A stretch of DNA of 64,000 nt from an uncultured Coriobacteriaceae bacterium (GCA_902801175.1 CADCHF010000009.1:32495-96494); one strand, 5' to 3'; shown: positions 1-8,794, counted from the first letter of the stretch. Notes: generated from the sequence alone by a model not told the origin. Translations and numbers: made by a program.

Positions 1-1002
1 CTGCGCATGTCGGTCGCGAGTGCTGGCAACGATTACCGTCTGGGCGCCAACGAGGCACCGCCTGCCGTTGTCTCGGTCTTCTTGGGCGATGCGCTCTCGC
101 CGGTGGTCGAGGCGCTCATCCACAAGGAGCACGCCGATGTGGTTGGCCAAGAGATGATGGACCTGGGCATTCCGCAGCTTCCGGCCATTCTGCGCGACAA
201 CACCGACCGCAACCGCACGAGCCCCTTCGCCTTTACCGGCAACAAGTTTGAGTTCCGCATGTGTGGCAGCCAGCAGAACCTGTCTGACCCCAACGTGGTG
301 CTCAACACCGCCGTGGCCGAGCAGTGCGAGCGCTTTGTTGACTACGTGGCCGATCGCAGCAGCGAGGACTTCTACACTGTGGCCATGCGCTTTGTGCGGC
401 ACACCTTCCGCGACCACCAGCGCATCATCTTTGATGGCAACGGCTACTCAGCCGAGTGGGAGGCCGAGGCCGAGCGTCGCGGGTTGCCCAACCTCAAGAC
501 CACGCCCGATGCCCTGGGCGCCCTCATGGATCCAGACAACATCGCGCTCTTTGAGAACTACGGGGTCCTTTCCGAGGCAGAGCTGCATGCCCGCTATGTG
601 GCCAAGGCTGAGCAGTACGCCAAGCTCATCAACATCGAGGCTAACACGATGTCGTACATGACGCGCCACATGTACCTGCCAGCGCTTATGAGCTACTCCG
701 GCGACCTGGCAAACAGCGTTGCCATCAAGGCGGAGCTGGGCATTGCCAGCCGCGCCGAGAAGGACATCATCGAGCGGCTCACCGCCGGCATCGATGCCAT
801 CTATGACCTCACCGGGCAGCTAGAGCAGCTGGCTGCGCACGCCAACAGGAAGACCAACCCCACCGAGCAGGATGCCCTGTGCCGTGACGAGGTCATCCCT
901 GCCATGGCTGCGCTGCGCGCCGAGGTCGATGCGATGGAGCGCCTTTGCGGCGAGGACTACTGGCCCGTTCCCAGCTACAACCAGATGCTCTTCTACGTAT
1001 AG
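1..1002 (+). CDS. glnN: Type III glutamine synthetase, C-terminal part (5' truncated by window edge)
   Basis: The reading frame is open from base 1 (Leu-Arg-Met-Ser...), so the gene enters from the left and the first Met seen is internal. The visible segment begins with RMSVASAGNDYRLGANEAPP, a stretch typical of the catalytic core of GSIII (GlnN) enzymes. The C-terminal helical region follows, including MSYMTRHMYLPALMSYSG. GSIII enzymes are usually about 700 residues, so roughly the last 333 are present. The enzyme makes glutamine from glutamate, ammonia and ATP in the cytoplasm. The next gene is asnB, which uses glutamine as amide donor, so the two form a nitrogen-assimilation pair. A strong hairpin lies between them. 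The family call is firm; the symbol is by homology recognised by eye. Confidence 0.9.
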   Translation: MRMSVASAGNDYRLGANEAPPAVVSVFLGDALSPVVEALIHKEHADVVGQEMMDLGIPQLPAILRDNTDRNRTSPFAFTGNKFEFRMCGSQQNLSDPNVVLNTAVAEQCERFVDYVADRSSEDFYTVAMRFVRHTFRDHQRIIFDGNGYSAEWEAEAERRGLPNLKTTPDALGALMDPDNIALFENYGVLSEAELHARYVAKAEQYAKLINIEANTMSYMTRHMYLPALMSYSGDLANSVAIKAELGIASRAEKDIIERLTAGIDAIYDLTGQLEQLAAHANRKTNPTEQDALCRDEVIPAMAALRAEVDAMERLCGEDYWPVPSYNQMLFYV

Positions 1003-1025
1003 GCCTGCGTTCCACAAGTACGACC

Positions 1026-1066
1026 GGTTCAGGCCCCAGACGCTCTTGGCTGGGGCCTGAACCTTT
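1026..1066 (+). terminator. Hairpin after glnN
   Basis: Perfect 14-bp inverted repeat: arms at 1026-1039 and 1050-1063 (core AGGCCCCAG / CTGGGGCCT) with a 10-base loop. Only three T's follow, so it may act as a terminator or as an attenuator between glnN and asnB. Confidence 0.6.
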
Positions 1067-1101
1067 GAGATTCGTAGAGACACAAAGACGGAGGACTCCT
1101 C

Positions 1102-2685
1102 ATGTGTTCAATCATGGGTTACTGCAGCGATGAGGCTAGCCTTGACGCGTTCATGGTGGGCTTTGAGCGCACAGCTTCGCGAGGGCCAGATGACTCTCAC
1201 ATCATCCACACGGGGCACGGACTCTTGGGCTTTCATCGGCTCTCGATCATGGGGCTCACGCCTGAGGGGATGCAACCGTTTGAGCTCGACGGCAGCTACG
1301 CCGTCTGCAACGGTGAGCTGTATGGGTTTGAACGCATGCGCGACGAACTGCGCGAGAAGGGCTACCGGTTTGAAAGCGACAGCGACTGCGAGATTCTCCT
1401 GCCGCTCTTTCGAGAATATGGCACGGGACTCTTTTCCCTGCTAGACGCCGAGTTTGCCTGCATCATCTATGACGCGGAGTCGCAGAGCTTCATTGCGGCG
1501 CGCGACCCCATCGGCATTCGCCCGCTCTATTATGGCTACGACGACCGCGGTGCCATCGTCTTTGCAAGCGAGCCCAAGAACCTCGTGGGGCTCGTGCAGG
1601 AGATTGCGCCGTTTCCGCCTGGGCACTACTACCAGGACGGGCGCTTCGTATGCTACTGCGATATAGCGAAGGTCGACGCCACTTGCTCCGACGACCTTGA
1701 GACTGCCTGTGCCGCCATTCGCGAGAAGCTCGTGGCCGCCGTGCGCAAGCGCCTCGTGTCCGATGCCAAGGTGGGGTTTCTGCTTTCGGGAGGGCTGGAT
1801 TCATCGCTCGTCTGTGCCATTGCCGCGCAGGAGCTTGACGTGCCCATCGAGACCTTTGCGATAGGCATGGAGGAGGACCCCATCGACCTCAAGTACGCGC
1901 GTGAGACCGCCGCATACATTGGGAGCCATCACACCGAGGTGCTGATGACGCCCGCCGACGTCATCTCCTCGCTGGAGGACGTGGTGGTGCTTCTGGGCAC
2001 CTACGACATCACCACCATTCGCGCGAGCATTGGCATGTACCTGGTGTGCAAGGCCATCCATGAGCGCACCGACATACGGGTCCTGCTCACCGGCGAGATC
2101 TCGGACGAGCTTTTTGGCTACAAGTACACCGACTTTGCGCCATCGGCCGCCGCGTTCCAGGAGGAGTCGCAAAAGCGGGTGAGGGAGCTGCACATGTACG
2201 ACGTCCTTCGCGCCGACCGCTGCATCTCGGTGAACTCGCTTGAGGCGCGCGTTCCCTTTGGCGACCTCGACTTTGTGCACTACGTGATGTCGCTCGACCC
2301 CCAGATGAAGCTCAACACGTACGGCAAGGGCAAATACCTGCTCCGTCATGCGTTTGAGGGCACGGGCCTTTTGCCCGATGGCATCCTCTGGCGCGAGAAG
2401 GCGGCCTTCTCTGATGCGGTCGGTCACTCTATGGTGGACTATCTCAAGGAATACGCCGAGAGCTGCTATACGGATGAGGAGTTTGAGCGGAGGCGTCAGC
2501 TCTACGACTTTGCGCGGCCCTTCACCAAGGAGTCGCTCCTCTATCGCGAGATCTTTGAGCGGTACTACCCGGGTCAGGCATCGATGGTGGCGGGCTTCTG
2601 GATGCCCAACGCTTCGTGGGAGGGCTGCAACGTGGACGACCCCTCCGCTCGCGTGCTCTCAAACTACGGTGACAGTGGGAAGTAG
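1102..2685 (+). CDS. asnB: Asparagine synthetase B (glutamine-hydrolysing)
   Basis: This 527-residue protein converts aspartate, ATP and glutamine to asparagine. Cys2 directly after the initiator Met (MCSIMGY) is the N-terminal nucleophile of the class II glutaminase domain, which covers about residues 1-190 and includes RGPDDS and the CNGELY loop. The synthetase domain carries the ATP pyrophosphatase P-loop SGGLDSS near residue 229 and the downstream GEISDELFGYK motif. The length fits AsnB (about 510-560 aa). A GGAGG-type ribosome site lies just upstream of the ATG. It follows glnN after a 14-bp hairpin, so the two may be transcribed together with attenuation. The glutaminase Cys is retained, so glutamine rather than free ammonia should be the donor. 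Confidence 0.95.
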   Translation: MCSIMGYCSDEASLDAFMVGFERTASRGPDDSHIIHTGHGLLGFHRLSIMGLTPEGMQPFELDGSYAVCNGELYGFERMRDELREKGYRFESDSDCEILLPLFREYGTGLFSLLDAEFACIIYDAESQSFIAARDPIGIRPLYYGYDDRGAIVFASEPKNLVGLVQEIAPFPPGHYYQDGRFVCYCDIAKVDATCSDDLETACAAIREKLVAAVRKRLVSDAKVGFLLSGGLDSSLVCAIAAQELDVPIETFAIGMEEDPIDLKYARETAAYIGSHHTEVLMTPADVISSLEDVVVLLGTYDITTIRASIGMYLVCKAIHERTDIRVLLTGEISDELFGYKYTDFAPSAAAFQEESQKRVRELHMYDVLRADRCISVNSLEARVPFGDLDFVHYVMSLDPQMKLNTYGKGKYLLRHAFEGTGLLPDGILWREKAAFSDAVGHSMVDYLKEYAESCYTDEEFERRRQLYDFARPFTKESLLYREIFERYYPGQASMVAGFWMPNASWEGCNVDDPSARVLSNYGDSGK

Positions 2686-2838
2686 TCGATGGGCAGGTTG
2701 CGTCTTGGGTGCAACTGCGTATGCACGGTTGCAGGCCGGTGCAGCAGCGGAGCTTGCTGGCGCGATCTTGGTATGTGCCACATGCATGGCGGCTTTGCAA
2801 GAGGAATGGCTGGGGCGTGGCTCTCGTGTCTGATAATT

Positions 2839-2896
2839 GATACAGAGAGCCTGAGATTAGCCTCGCTAATAAGGGCCATCGCAACAAAAGATTGTT
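2839..2896 (+). promoter_or_regulatory. Operator-like inverted repeats upstream of the aldo/keto reductase
   Basis: ATTAGC-CTC-GCTAAT at 2856-2870 is a perfect 6-bp-arm palindrome with a 3-base centre. A second dyad, AACAA-AAGA-TTGTT, lies at 2883-2896. Both sit 60-100 bases before the reductase start, in an otherwise featureless 270-base gap after asnB. A TTGATA at 2837 could be a -35 box, but no convincing -10 lies at the right spacing. The regulator is unknown. Confidence 0.35.
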
Positions 2897-2955
2897 CCTA
2901 CGCAAGACCGATACGAGAATGATCTTAATGGCGCAACGTGAGAAAGGACTGGCCA

Positions 2956-3945
2956 ATGGAAAAGCTGCAGCTTGGCAAGAGCGACCTGTACGTGAGCCCC
3001 GTGGGCCTGGGATGCATGGGCTTTAGCCATGCCTCTGGCGACCCCACCGACGACGACGTGGCAATCGACATGCTGCGCAAGGCGCACGAGATCGGCTACG
3101 ATTTCTACGATACCGCCGAGGCCTACGTGGGCGTCAAGGCCGACGGCTCCATCTCGTACAACGAGGAGCTGGTGGGCGAGGCCATCAAGGGCTTCCGCGA
3201 CGAGGTGGTAATTGCCACCAAGATGGGCGTGCACCACGACGCCAACAACAATCTCGTGCTCGACAGCCGTCCCGAGACCATCCGTGCAAGCTGCGAGGAG
3301 AGCCTCCGCAAGCTGGACATCGACTGCATCGACCTGTACTACCAGCACCGCATTGACCCCAAGGTGGAGCCCGAGGTCGTTGCCGAGGAGTTTGGCAAGC
3401 TCATCGCCGAGGGCAAGATTCGCGCCTGGGGCATCTCTGAGACCACCGAGGAGTACCTGCGCCGCGCCCACGCCGTGACCCCCGTCACCGCCATCGAGAA
3501 CCGCTACTCCATGATGGCCCGCTGGCACGAGAGCATCTTCCCCACCTGCGTTGAGCTGGGTATTTCATACGTGGCCTTCAGCCCCATGGCAAATGGTTTC
3601 CTCACTGGCGCCTACAGCCCCAACACCAAGTTTGAGGGCAAGCAGGACTTCCGCGAGCGCATGCCGCAGTACACCGAGGAGGGCTACGCAAAGGCCAAGG
3701 ACCTGCTGGACCTGCTGCACGCCATCGCCGACGAGAAGGGCTGCACCATGGGCCAGCTCTCCCTCGCCTGGATGATTAACAAGGACCCGCACATCATCCC
3801 CATCCCCGGCACCCGCAAGCTCGAGCGCCTGCGCGAGAACTTTGGTGCGGCGAGCGTTCCCATGACGGCCGAGGAGATTGCCACCATCGACGCCAAGCTC
3901 GATACGATGAGCTTCGACGTGTTTGGTGGGCACGCGGCCAAGTAA
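2956..3945 (+). CDS. Aldo/keto reductase
   Basis: A 329-residue TIM-barrel oxidoreductase, NADPH-dependent by family. The catalytic tetrad is visible: Asp52 and Tyr57 in YDTAEAY, Lys89 in VIATKMG, and His131 in YYQHRIDP. The C-terminal cofactor segment IPIPGTRKLERLREN is also present. I chose the ATG at 2956 over the GTG at 2938 because an AGAAAGGA site lies 7 bases before it and the product begins MEKLQLGKSD, as in the family. Length and motifs match bacterial AKRs of the YhdN/general-stress type that reduce small carbonyls. The substrate cannot be read from sequence. It stands alone between a palindrome-containing leader and a 19-bp terminator hairpin. Confidence 0.9.
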   Translation: MEKLQLGKSDLYVSPVGLGCMGFSHASGDPTDDDVAIDMLRKAHEIGYDFYDTAEAYVGVKADGSISYNEELVGEAIKGFRDEVVIATKMGVHHDANNNLVLDSRPETIRASCEESLRKLDIDCIDLYYQHRIDPKVEPEVVAEEFGKLIAEGKIRAWGISETTEEYLRRAHAVTPVTAIENRYSMMARWHESIFPTCVELGISYVAFSPMANGFLTGAYSPNTKFEGKQDFRERMPQYTEEGYAKAKDLLDLLHAIADEKGCTMGQLSLAWMINKDPHIIPIPGTRKLERLRENFGAASVPMTAEEIATIDAKLDTMSFDVFGGHAAK

Positions 3946-3960
3946 CTGCTACATGTACCA

Positions 3961-4018
3961 GCGCACCCGTTCCTCGTATGACTGCGTCATGGCGTAGGGA
4001 TACGAGGAACGGGTGCGC
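3961..4018 (+). terminator. Long perfect hairpin after the aldo/keto reductase
   Basis: Perfect 19-bp inverted repeat with arms at 3961-3979 (GCGCACCCGTTCCTCGTAT) and 4000-4018 and a 20-base loop. It follows the stop codon by 15 bases. There is no T-run right after it, although a TTTT lies at 4026. The right arm and loop belong to a roughly 30-bp sequence that recurs near 4762. Confidence 0.55.
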
Positions 4019-4382
4019 CACTTGCATTTTAAAAGCCCTTGCGTCTCAGTTACGGAGCGCAATCTGTGGAATGGGCGGGGCAGCCTCCCATGCAGGACTC
4101 GCTTTGTGTACGAAGAATATGTTCCGCGCGGGCGCGCACGGAAGGCCTAGAAGAGCTGCCGTGCAAGGCTCGCACGATGTCCATCTTCCCGCCCGACCAC
4201 ACCGCAGGTTCTTGCGGCTGATGCGTAGCATTTGCTCAACGTGTGTGTACTGATCGGGGTTGTCCAACCATTCATCGGGAGCGGACTCCTTTTGAGTGGT
4301 CGGCGCCCCGCCCGTAGGACCGGGCGACCTGGGCACGATGATTGTAGGGGGTGTGCCAGGAGAAGCGCCCGTGGAAAAGGAT

Positions 4383-4546
4383 GCGAAAGTGTTCAGCCTT
4401 TCGCACTAGTGTACGTTCCGTTTTCGACGGACATGTACCGGTCGTGAATGCGCCGATGAAAGAGCAGGTCGGGAATGGATTTAGCGGGGCGCCCATGTGA
4501 CAGCTGGAAATCAGACGTACACTAGTCCGATAAGCTGAACGCTTTC
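4383..4546. repeat. Imperfect 34-bp inverted repeats around about 96 bp
   Basis: The left copy (4383-4416) and the reverse complement of the right copy (4513-4546) match at about 28 of 34 positions, ending in the identical 12-mer ACTAGTGTACGT. The enclosed 96 bases include a smaller dyad, TCCGT-TTTCG-ACGGA. The architecture resembles a short invertible segment or a miniature element with terminal inverted repeats. No recombinase or transposase gene is next to it. Confidence 0.45.
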
Positions 4547-4761
4547 ACCTTCTGTGATCCGCGGCGGCACGTTGGGGGTCCCTGTTCTACGTCGCATCCA
4601 ACAGCCCAGCCATCGCATAGCAGGAGCCTTCCGCCCCGTTCCCTGATCGTCACGGTTGCCCAGCTCATGCCTGCTCTAAAACCTCCAACTGGAGACTGTG
4701 CGTGGCAGCCAAGGCTTGCCGGTACATGACTGGCGGCGAACGAAACCATCAGCGAGCCCAT

Positions 4762-4791
4762 GGCACAGGGATACGTGGAACTGGTGCGCCA
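4762..4791 (+). repeat. Diverged copy of the 30-bp sequence at 3991-4020
   Basis: The two segments share the pattern GGC..AGGGATACG.GGAAC.GGTGCGCCA, with four mismatches in 30 positions. The similarity extends weakly leftward (CATGGC). The first copy is the right half of the 19-bp hairpin. The second has no matching left arm nearby. Confidence 0.45.
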
Positions 4792-4851
4792 TACGGATGC
4801 TGCGCGTAACTCGTGCATATGGGTATTGACGCTCGCACCGCAGGTCAGATG

Positions 4852-4860
4852 TGCTATCAT
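4852..4860 (+). promoter_or_regulatory. Extended -10 promoter for the pheST leader
   Basis: TGCTATCAT at 4852-4860 is an extended -10 element (TGn-TATCAT) placed just before the T-box leader. A TTGACG at 4826-4831 lies 23 bases upstream, too far for a normal spacer, so the extended -10 may be sufficient. Confidence 0.4.
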
Positions 4861-4866
4861 GCCCGC

Positions 4867-5134
4867 CTAGGCGATGACGGAGAGGTCTTGCGCTCGCGTG
4901 GGCATCCATCGGTTGAGAGGTGCTCACGGGCCTAGAGGGCAGGAGTTCACTCCACCAGCTGCGACCTGAACACGGGCTCATGCCCGCCAGTAGGCAAGCC
5001 GTCAACCCCACGGCACGGGGCACAGGGGCTGAAAGGCCCTAAAGAGGGCGCTCGCGAGAGAAAACGCGTGCGTCAAACAAGGTGGTACCGCGGAACACTC
5101 CGTCCTTGTGCATGTGGCACAAGGACGGTTTTTT
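4867..5134 (+). ncRNA. T-box riboswitch leader controlling pheST
   Basis: The conserved T-box sequence AAGGTGGTACCGCGG is at 5079-5093. It is followed at once by an intrinsic terminator with 12-bp arms (5100-5111 and 5117-5128), a 5-base loop and six T's (5129-5134). The 5' portion, with GGAGAG near 4879, fits the start of stem I. A UUC triplet at 4946-4948, within GAGTTCACTC, is my candidate specifier codon, which would read tRNA-Phe. Uncharged tRNA-Phe would stabilise the antiterminator and switch on pheST. A tRNA-Phe(GAA) gene lies in this same window. The T-box and terminator are clear; the specifier assignment is tentative. Confidence 0.92.
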
Positions 5135-5154
5135 GTTTGAAAGGGGAGACACGC

Positions 5155-6222
5155 ATGGCACTGTCCGATGACCTCAAGGCCATTGAGGCTCAGGTTGAGG
5201 AGGGCGTGAAGAGCGTCCAAGACATGAAGGGGCTCGAAGACCTTCGCATTAAGGCCCTTGGCAAGAAGGGCCAGCTCACGGCCCTCATGCGCATGATGGG
5301 CAAGATTCCGCCAGAGGAGCGCCCGGCAATGGGTCAGCTCGCCAACACGGTGCGCGCCAACGTTGAGACAGCCATCAAGCTGCGCAAGGAGGAGCTCACC
5401 AAGCTGGCTCTGGCCAAGAAGATGGAGGCCGAGGCCGCAGATGTCACCCTGCCAGGCCGCGTCCGCAACCAGGGCACCCAGCACCTCATCACCCAGATCC
5501 GCGAGGAGATTGAGGATATCTTTGCCGGCCTTGGCTACATCGTGGCTGACGGTCCCTACGTGGAGACCACCTGGTACAACTTCACCGCACTGAACGCCCC
5601 GGCCGACCACCCCAGCCGTTCTGCGCGCGACTCCTTCTATGTGGTCGACAATGCTCCTGAGGGCAAGGAGCCCCTGGTGCTTGGCGACTCCGACGTGCTG
5701 CTGCGCACCCAGACCTCGGGTATGCAGGTGCACTACATGGAGCAGAACAAGCCGCCCATCTACATGATCTGCCCGGGCACGGTGTTCCGTCCCGACACCG
5801 CCGACGCCAACCACCTGCCGCAGTTCAACCAGGTAGAGGGTCTCGTGGTGGACGAGGGCATCACCTTTGGCGACCTCAAGGGCACGCTCGACTACTTCAC
5901 GCGCGAGATCTTTGGCAAGGACCGTGCCACGCGCTACCGCCCGCACTTCTTCCCGTTCACCGAGCCCAGCTGCGAGGTTGACGTCTCCTGCGGCGTGTGC
6001 CACGGCAAGGGCTGCCGCTTCTGCAAGAACACCGGCTGGCTCGAGATCCTTGGCTGCGGCATGGTCGACCCCAACGTGCTCGAGAACTGTGGCATCGACT
6101 CCGAGAAGTACACCGGCTTTGCCTTTGGCATTGGCGTGGAGCGCGTTGCGGCACTGCGCTACGACCTGCCCGACCTGCGCATGCTCATGGAAGGCGACAT
6201 GCGCTTCCTGCGTCAGTTCTAG
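5155..6222 (+). CDS. pheS: Phenylalanyl-tRNA synthetase alpha subunit
   Basis: A 355-residue class II synthetase catalytic subunit that pairs with PheT as an (alpha-beta)2 enzyme charging tRNA-Phe. The start at 5155 (MALSDDLKAIEAQ) follows an AAAGGGGAG site and the T-box terminator. An upstream in-frame start would lie inside the riboswitch and is rejected. The N-terminal coiled coil (about 1-95) binds tRNA. The catalytic domain shows motif 2 (FRPDTADANHLPQFNQVEG) and motif 3 (GFAFGIGVERVAAL), plus the Cys-rich CGVCHGKGCRFCKNTG insert common in this family. It is transcribed with pheT after a 42-base gap and controlled by the T-box. Confidence 0.97.
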   Translation: MALSDDLKAIEAQVEEGVKSVQDMKGLEDLRIKALGKKGQLTALMRMMGKIPPEERPAMGQLANTVRANVETAIKLRKEELTKLALAKKMEAEAADVTLPGRVRNQGTQHLITQIREEIEDIFAGLGYIVADGPYVETTWYNFTALNAPADHPSRSARDSFYVVDNAPEGKEPLVLGDSDVLLRTQTSGMQVHYMEQNKPPIYMICPGTVFRPDTADANHLPQFNQVEGLVVDEGITFGDLKGTLDYFTREIFGKDRATRYRPHFFPFTEPSCEVDVSCGVCHGKGCRFCKNTGWLEILGCGMVDPNVLENCGIDSEKYTGFAFGIGVERVAALRYDLPDLRMLMEGDMRFLRQF

Positions 6223-6264
6223 GCAGTCCGAAGGAAATCGAACGCGTATCAGAAAGGCTGAACA

Positions 6265-8724
6265 ATGCGTGTCTCATATGAATGGCTCAAGAGCATGGTG
6301 GACGTTCCCACCGATCCCCAGGACCTTGTGGCCGAGTTTGTTCGCACCGGTACCGAGGTCGAGGCCGTGGATCGCATGGGCGCCGACTTTGACCATGTCG
6401 TGACCGGCCAGGTTGTTTCCAAGGAGCCGCACCCCGACTCCGATCACATGTGGAAGCTCGCTGTCTCCGTGGGCAACAAGAACGTTGACAAGGACGGCAA
6501 CCCCACCCCACTGCAGATCGTTTGCGGCGCTCAGAACTTTGAGCAGGGCGACCACATTGTGGTGGCCATGATCGGTGCGGTGCTGCCCGGCGGGTTTGAG
6601 ATCAAGAAGAGCAAGCTTCGCGGCGTCGAGTCCTGCGGCATGTGCTGCTCCTGGCGCGAGCTGGGTCTCTCCGATGACCACTCGGGCATCATCGTGCTGC
6701 CCGCCGATGCCCCGCTGGGCATGGACTTTGCCGACTATCAGGGGCTTTCCGACACAGTCATCGACTGCGAGATGACCCCCAACCGCCCGGACTGCCTCTC
6801 CATGATGGGCGTGGCCGTTGAGGTCTCGGCCATGCTCGACGAGGACACCCACATCGAGCTGCCGAGCATCCAGAAGGAGGAGGGCCCCAACGCCGCCGAC
6901 CTTGTGGACGTTGCCATCGAGGACCCGGAGCTCTGCCCGCGCTACACTGCCCGCGTGGTGCGCGACGTCAAGATTGGCCCCAGCCCCGAGTGGCTGGCCA
7001 ACCGCGTGCGTGCTGCCGGCGCCCGTCCCATCAACAACGTGGTGGACGTGACCAACTACGTCATGTTCCTCACTGGCCAGCCGCTGCATGCCTTTGACCT
7101 GGGCAAGCTCAGCGAGCGCGACGGCAAGCGCCACATCGTGGTGCGCACGGCACGTGAGGGTGAGATGCTCACCACACTGGACGGCCAGGAGCGCAAGCTC
7201 ACGACCGAGAACCTGCTCATTACCGACGACGGCGAGACCCCTGTGGCCCTGGCTGGCGTCATGGGTGGCCTTGACTCCGAGATCACCGACGAGACTGTGG
7301 ACGTCCTGCTCGAGAGCGCGGCCTTCGCAAGCGGCAACATCTCCCGTACGAGCCGCGTGCTCGACCTCATGAGCGAGGCCTCCATCCGCTACGAGCGTGT
7401 GGTGGACGCCAACGGCTGCGCCAACGTGAGCAACATCGCTGCGGCCCTGTTCGAGAGCTGCTGCGGCGCAATCGTGTGCCCGGGTATCGTGGATGCCTAT
7501 CCTGCGGTGGCCGAGGCTCCCAAGATGAGCTTCCGTCCGGCTCGCGCACGTCTTATTGGTGGTGCTCCCATCGAGGACGACTTCATGGCCAAGCGTCTCG
7601 AGCGTCTTGGTTGCACTGTCGAGCGCACGAGCGAGGACTCCTGGGACGTAACCGCTCCCACCAACCGTCCCGACCTCACCCGCGAGATCGATCTCATCGA
7701 GGAGGTCGTGCGCCTGTACGGCGAGGGTGACATTGAGCCCACGCTGCCTGCTGCCAAGAACCATGCTGGTGGTCTCACGCCCGAGCAGATGCGCCTGCGC
7801 ACCATTGGCCAGACCCTGCGTGCCGCCGGCCTCTCCGAGACCAGCACCTACTGCTTCGCCGACCCGCGTGACCTTGAGCGTCTTGGCATGCCGGACGAGG
7901 GCAAGGGCGTCCCGGTGAAGATCATTCGCCCGCTGGTTGCCGACCAGTCCGAGATGCGCCGCGACCTGATTCCGGGGCTTCTCCGCGCCGTTGCCTACAA
8001 CAAGGACCACGGTGTGGCCAACGTGCACCTCTACGAGATTGGCCGTCTGCTCTTTGGCCGCGAGAACAAGAGCCTGCCCAAGGAGCCCACGTATGTGGCC
8101 GGCGTGCTCTCGGGCAGCTGGGATGACGACGCATGGAACGCCAAGTACCCCAAGCATGACTTCTTTGACGCCAAGGGCATCGTGGAGGAGCTGCTGCGCA
8201 CCCTGCGCATCACCAAGGTCAAGTACAAGCCCGCTGACCCCGAGAAGTACGGCTGGCTGCAGCCTGGCCTGGGTGCCGAGGTTATTGCCCAGAACCGCAC
8301 GCTCGGCTGGATTGGCAACATTCACCCCACCTCGCTCAAGAACTTTGGCGTGAGCGATGCCGTGGTGGCCTTTGAGCTGTCGGTTGACGTGCTGCAGGCG
8401 CTGGCTCAGAAGCAGCTGCCCTACCAGGACGTTCCCACGCTGCCGGGTGTGGACGTGGACCTTGCCATTGTGGTCGACGAGTCGGTGACCTATGAGATGC
8501 TCGTCCAGCGCATTACCAGCGCTGGCGGCAAGCTGCTCAAGGACGTGCGCCTGTTTGACGTGTACCGTGACCCGGTGCGCGTTGGTGCTGGCAAGAAGTC
8601 CATGGCCTTCTCGCTCACCTATCGTGCCGACGATCACACGCTCACTTCCGCCGAGGTCGAGAAGGCGCACGCGCGCCTGGTGACCAAGGTCATGAAGAGC
8701 ACGGGCGGCGAGGTTAGGTCGTAA
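6265..8724 (+). CDS. pheT: Phenylalanyl-tRNA synthetase beta subunit
   Basis: An 819-residue beta subunit of full length. It begins MRVSYEWLKSMVD, the usual PheT start. The EMAP-like tRNA-binding OB fold spans about 40-150, then come the B3/B4 editing domain, the B5 helix-turn-helix domain (TNRPDLTREIDLIEEVVRLYG near 470) and the catalytic-like core. The C-terminal ferredoxin-fold anticodon-binding domain (about 725-819) ends with SLTYRADDHTLTSAEVEKAHARL. The B3/B4 domain normally clears mischarged Tyr-tRNA-Phe. A weak AGAAAGG site precedes the ATG. A very long minus-strand frame opposite this gene is a high-GC shadow. Confidence 0.97.
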   Translation: MRVSYEWLKSMVDVPTDPQDLVAEFVRTGTEVEAVDRMGADFDHVVTGQVVSKEPHPDSDHMWKLAVSVGNKNVDKDGNPTPLQIVCGAQNFEQGDHIVVAMIGAVLPGGFEIKKSKLRGVESCGMCCSWRELGLSDDHSGIIVLPADAPLGMDFADYQGLSDTVIDCEMTPNRPDCLSMMGVAVEVSAMLDEDTHIELPSIQKEEGPNAADLVDVAIEDPELCPRYTARVVRDVKIGPSPEWLANRVRAAGARPINNVVDVTNYVMFLTGQPLHAFDLGKLSERDGKRHIVVRTAREGEMLTTLDGQERKLTTENLLITDDGETPVALAGVMGGLDSEITDETVDVLLESAAFASGNISRTSRVLDLMSEASIRYERVVDANGCANVSNIAAALFESCCGAIVCPGIVDAYPAVAEAPKMSFRPARARLIGGAPIEDDFMAKRLERLGCTVERTSEDSWDVTAPTNRPDLTREIDLIEEVVRLYGEGDIEPTLPAAKNHAGGLTPEQMRLRTIGQTLRAAGLSETSTYCFADPRDLERLGMPDEGKGVPVKIIRPLVADQSEMRRDLIPGLLRAVAYNKDHGVANVHLYEIGRLLFGRENKSLPKEPTYVAGVLSGSWDDDAWNAKYPKHDFFDAKGIVEELLRTLRITKVKYKPADPEKYGWLQPGLGAEVIAQNRTLGWIGNIHPTSLKNFGVSDAVVAFELSVDVLQALAQKQLPYQDVPTLPGVDVDLAIVVDESVTYEMLVQRITSAGGKLLKDVRLFDVYRDPVRVGAGKKSMAFSLTYRADDHTLTSAEVEKAHARLVTKVMKSTGGEVRS

Positions 8725-8794
8725 GGCTGCTGGTTGTGACTTTGACTTGCTCGGGGCGTGCTCCGGGGTCTTGCTAACCTGACCGGCTGGGCGA

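Larger units (their letters stand above)
4019..4851. other. Intergenic region with inverted and dispersed repeats, no recognisable gene
   Basis: About 830 bases separate the reductase from the pheST leader. Short open frames exist on the minus strand (for example 4046-4336 and 4272-4496), but none resembles a family I know and none has a good ribosome site. The stretch holds an imperfect 34-bp inverted repeat pair (4383-4416 and 4513-4546) and a diverged copy of a 30-bp sequence shared with 3991-4020. Lower coding-like bias and the repeats suggest remnants of a small mobile or invertible element, but this is not proven. Confidence 0.4.

Noticed and set aside
6274..8670. 798-residue minus-strand frame opposite pheT
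   Set aside because: It is a third-position GC shadow of a certain gene, rich in His/Gly/Ala/Val with no family similarity and no ribosome site.
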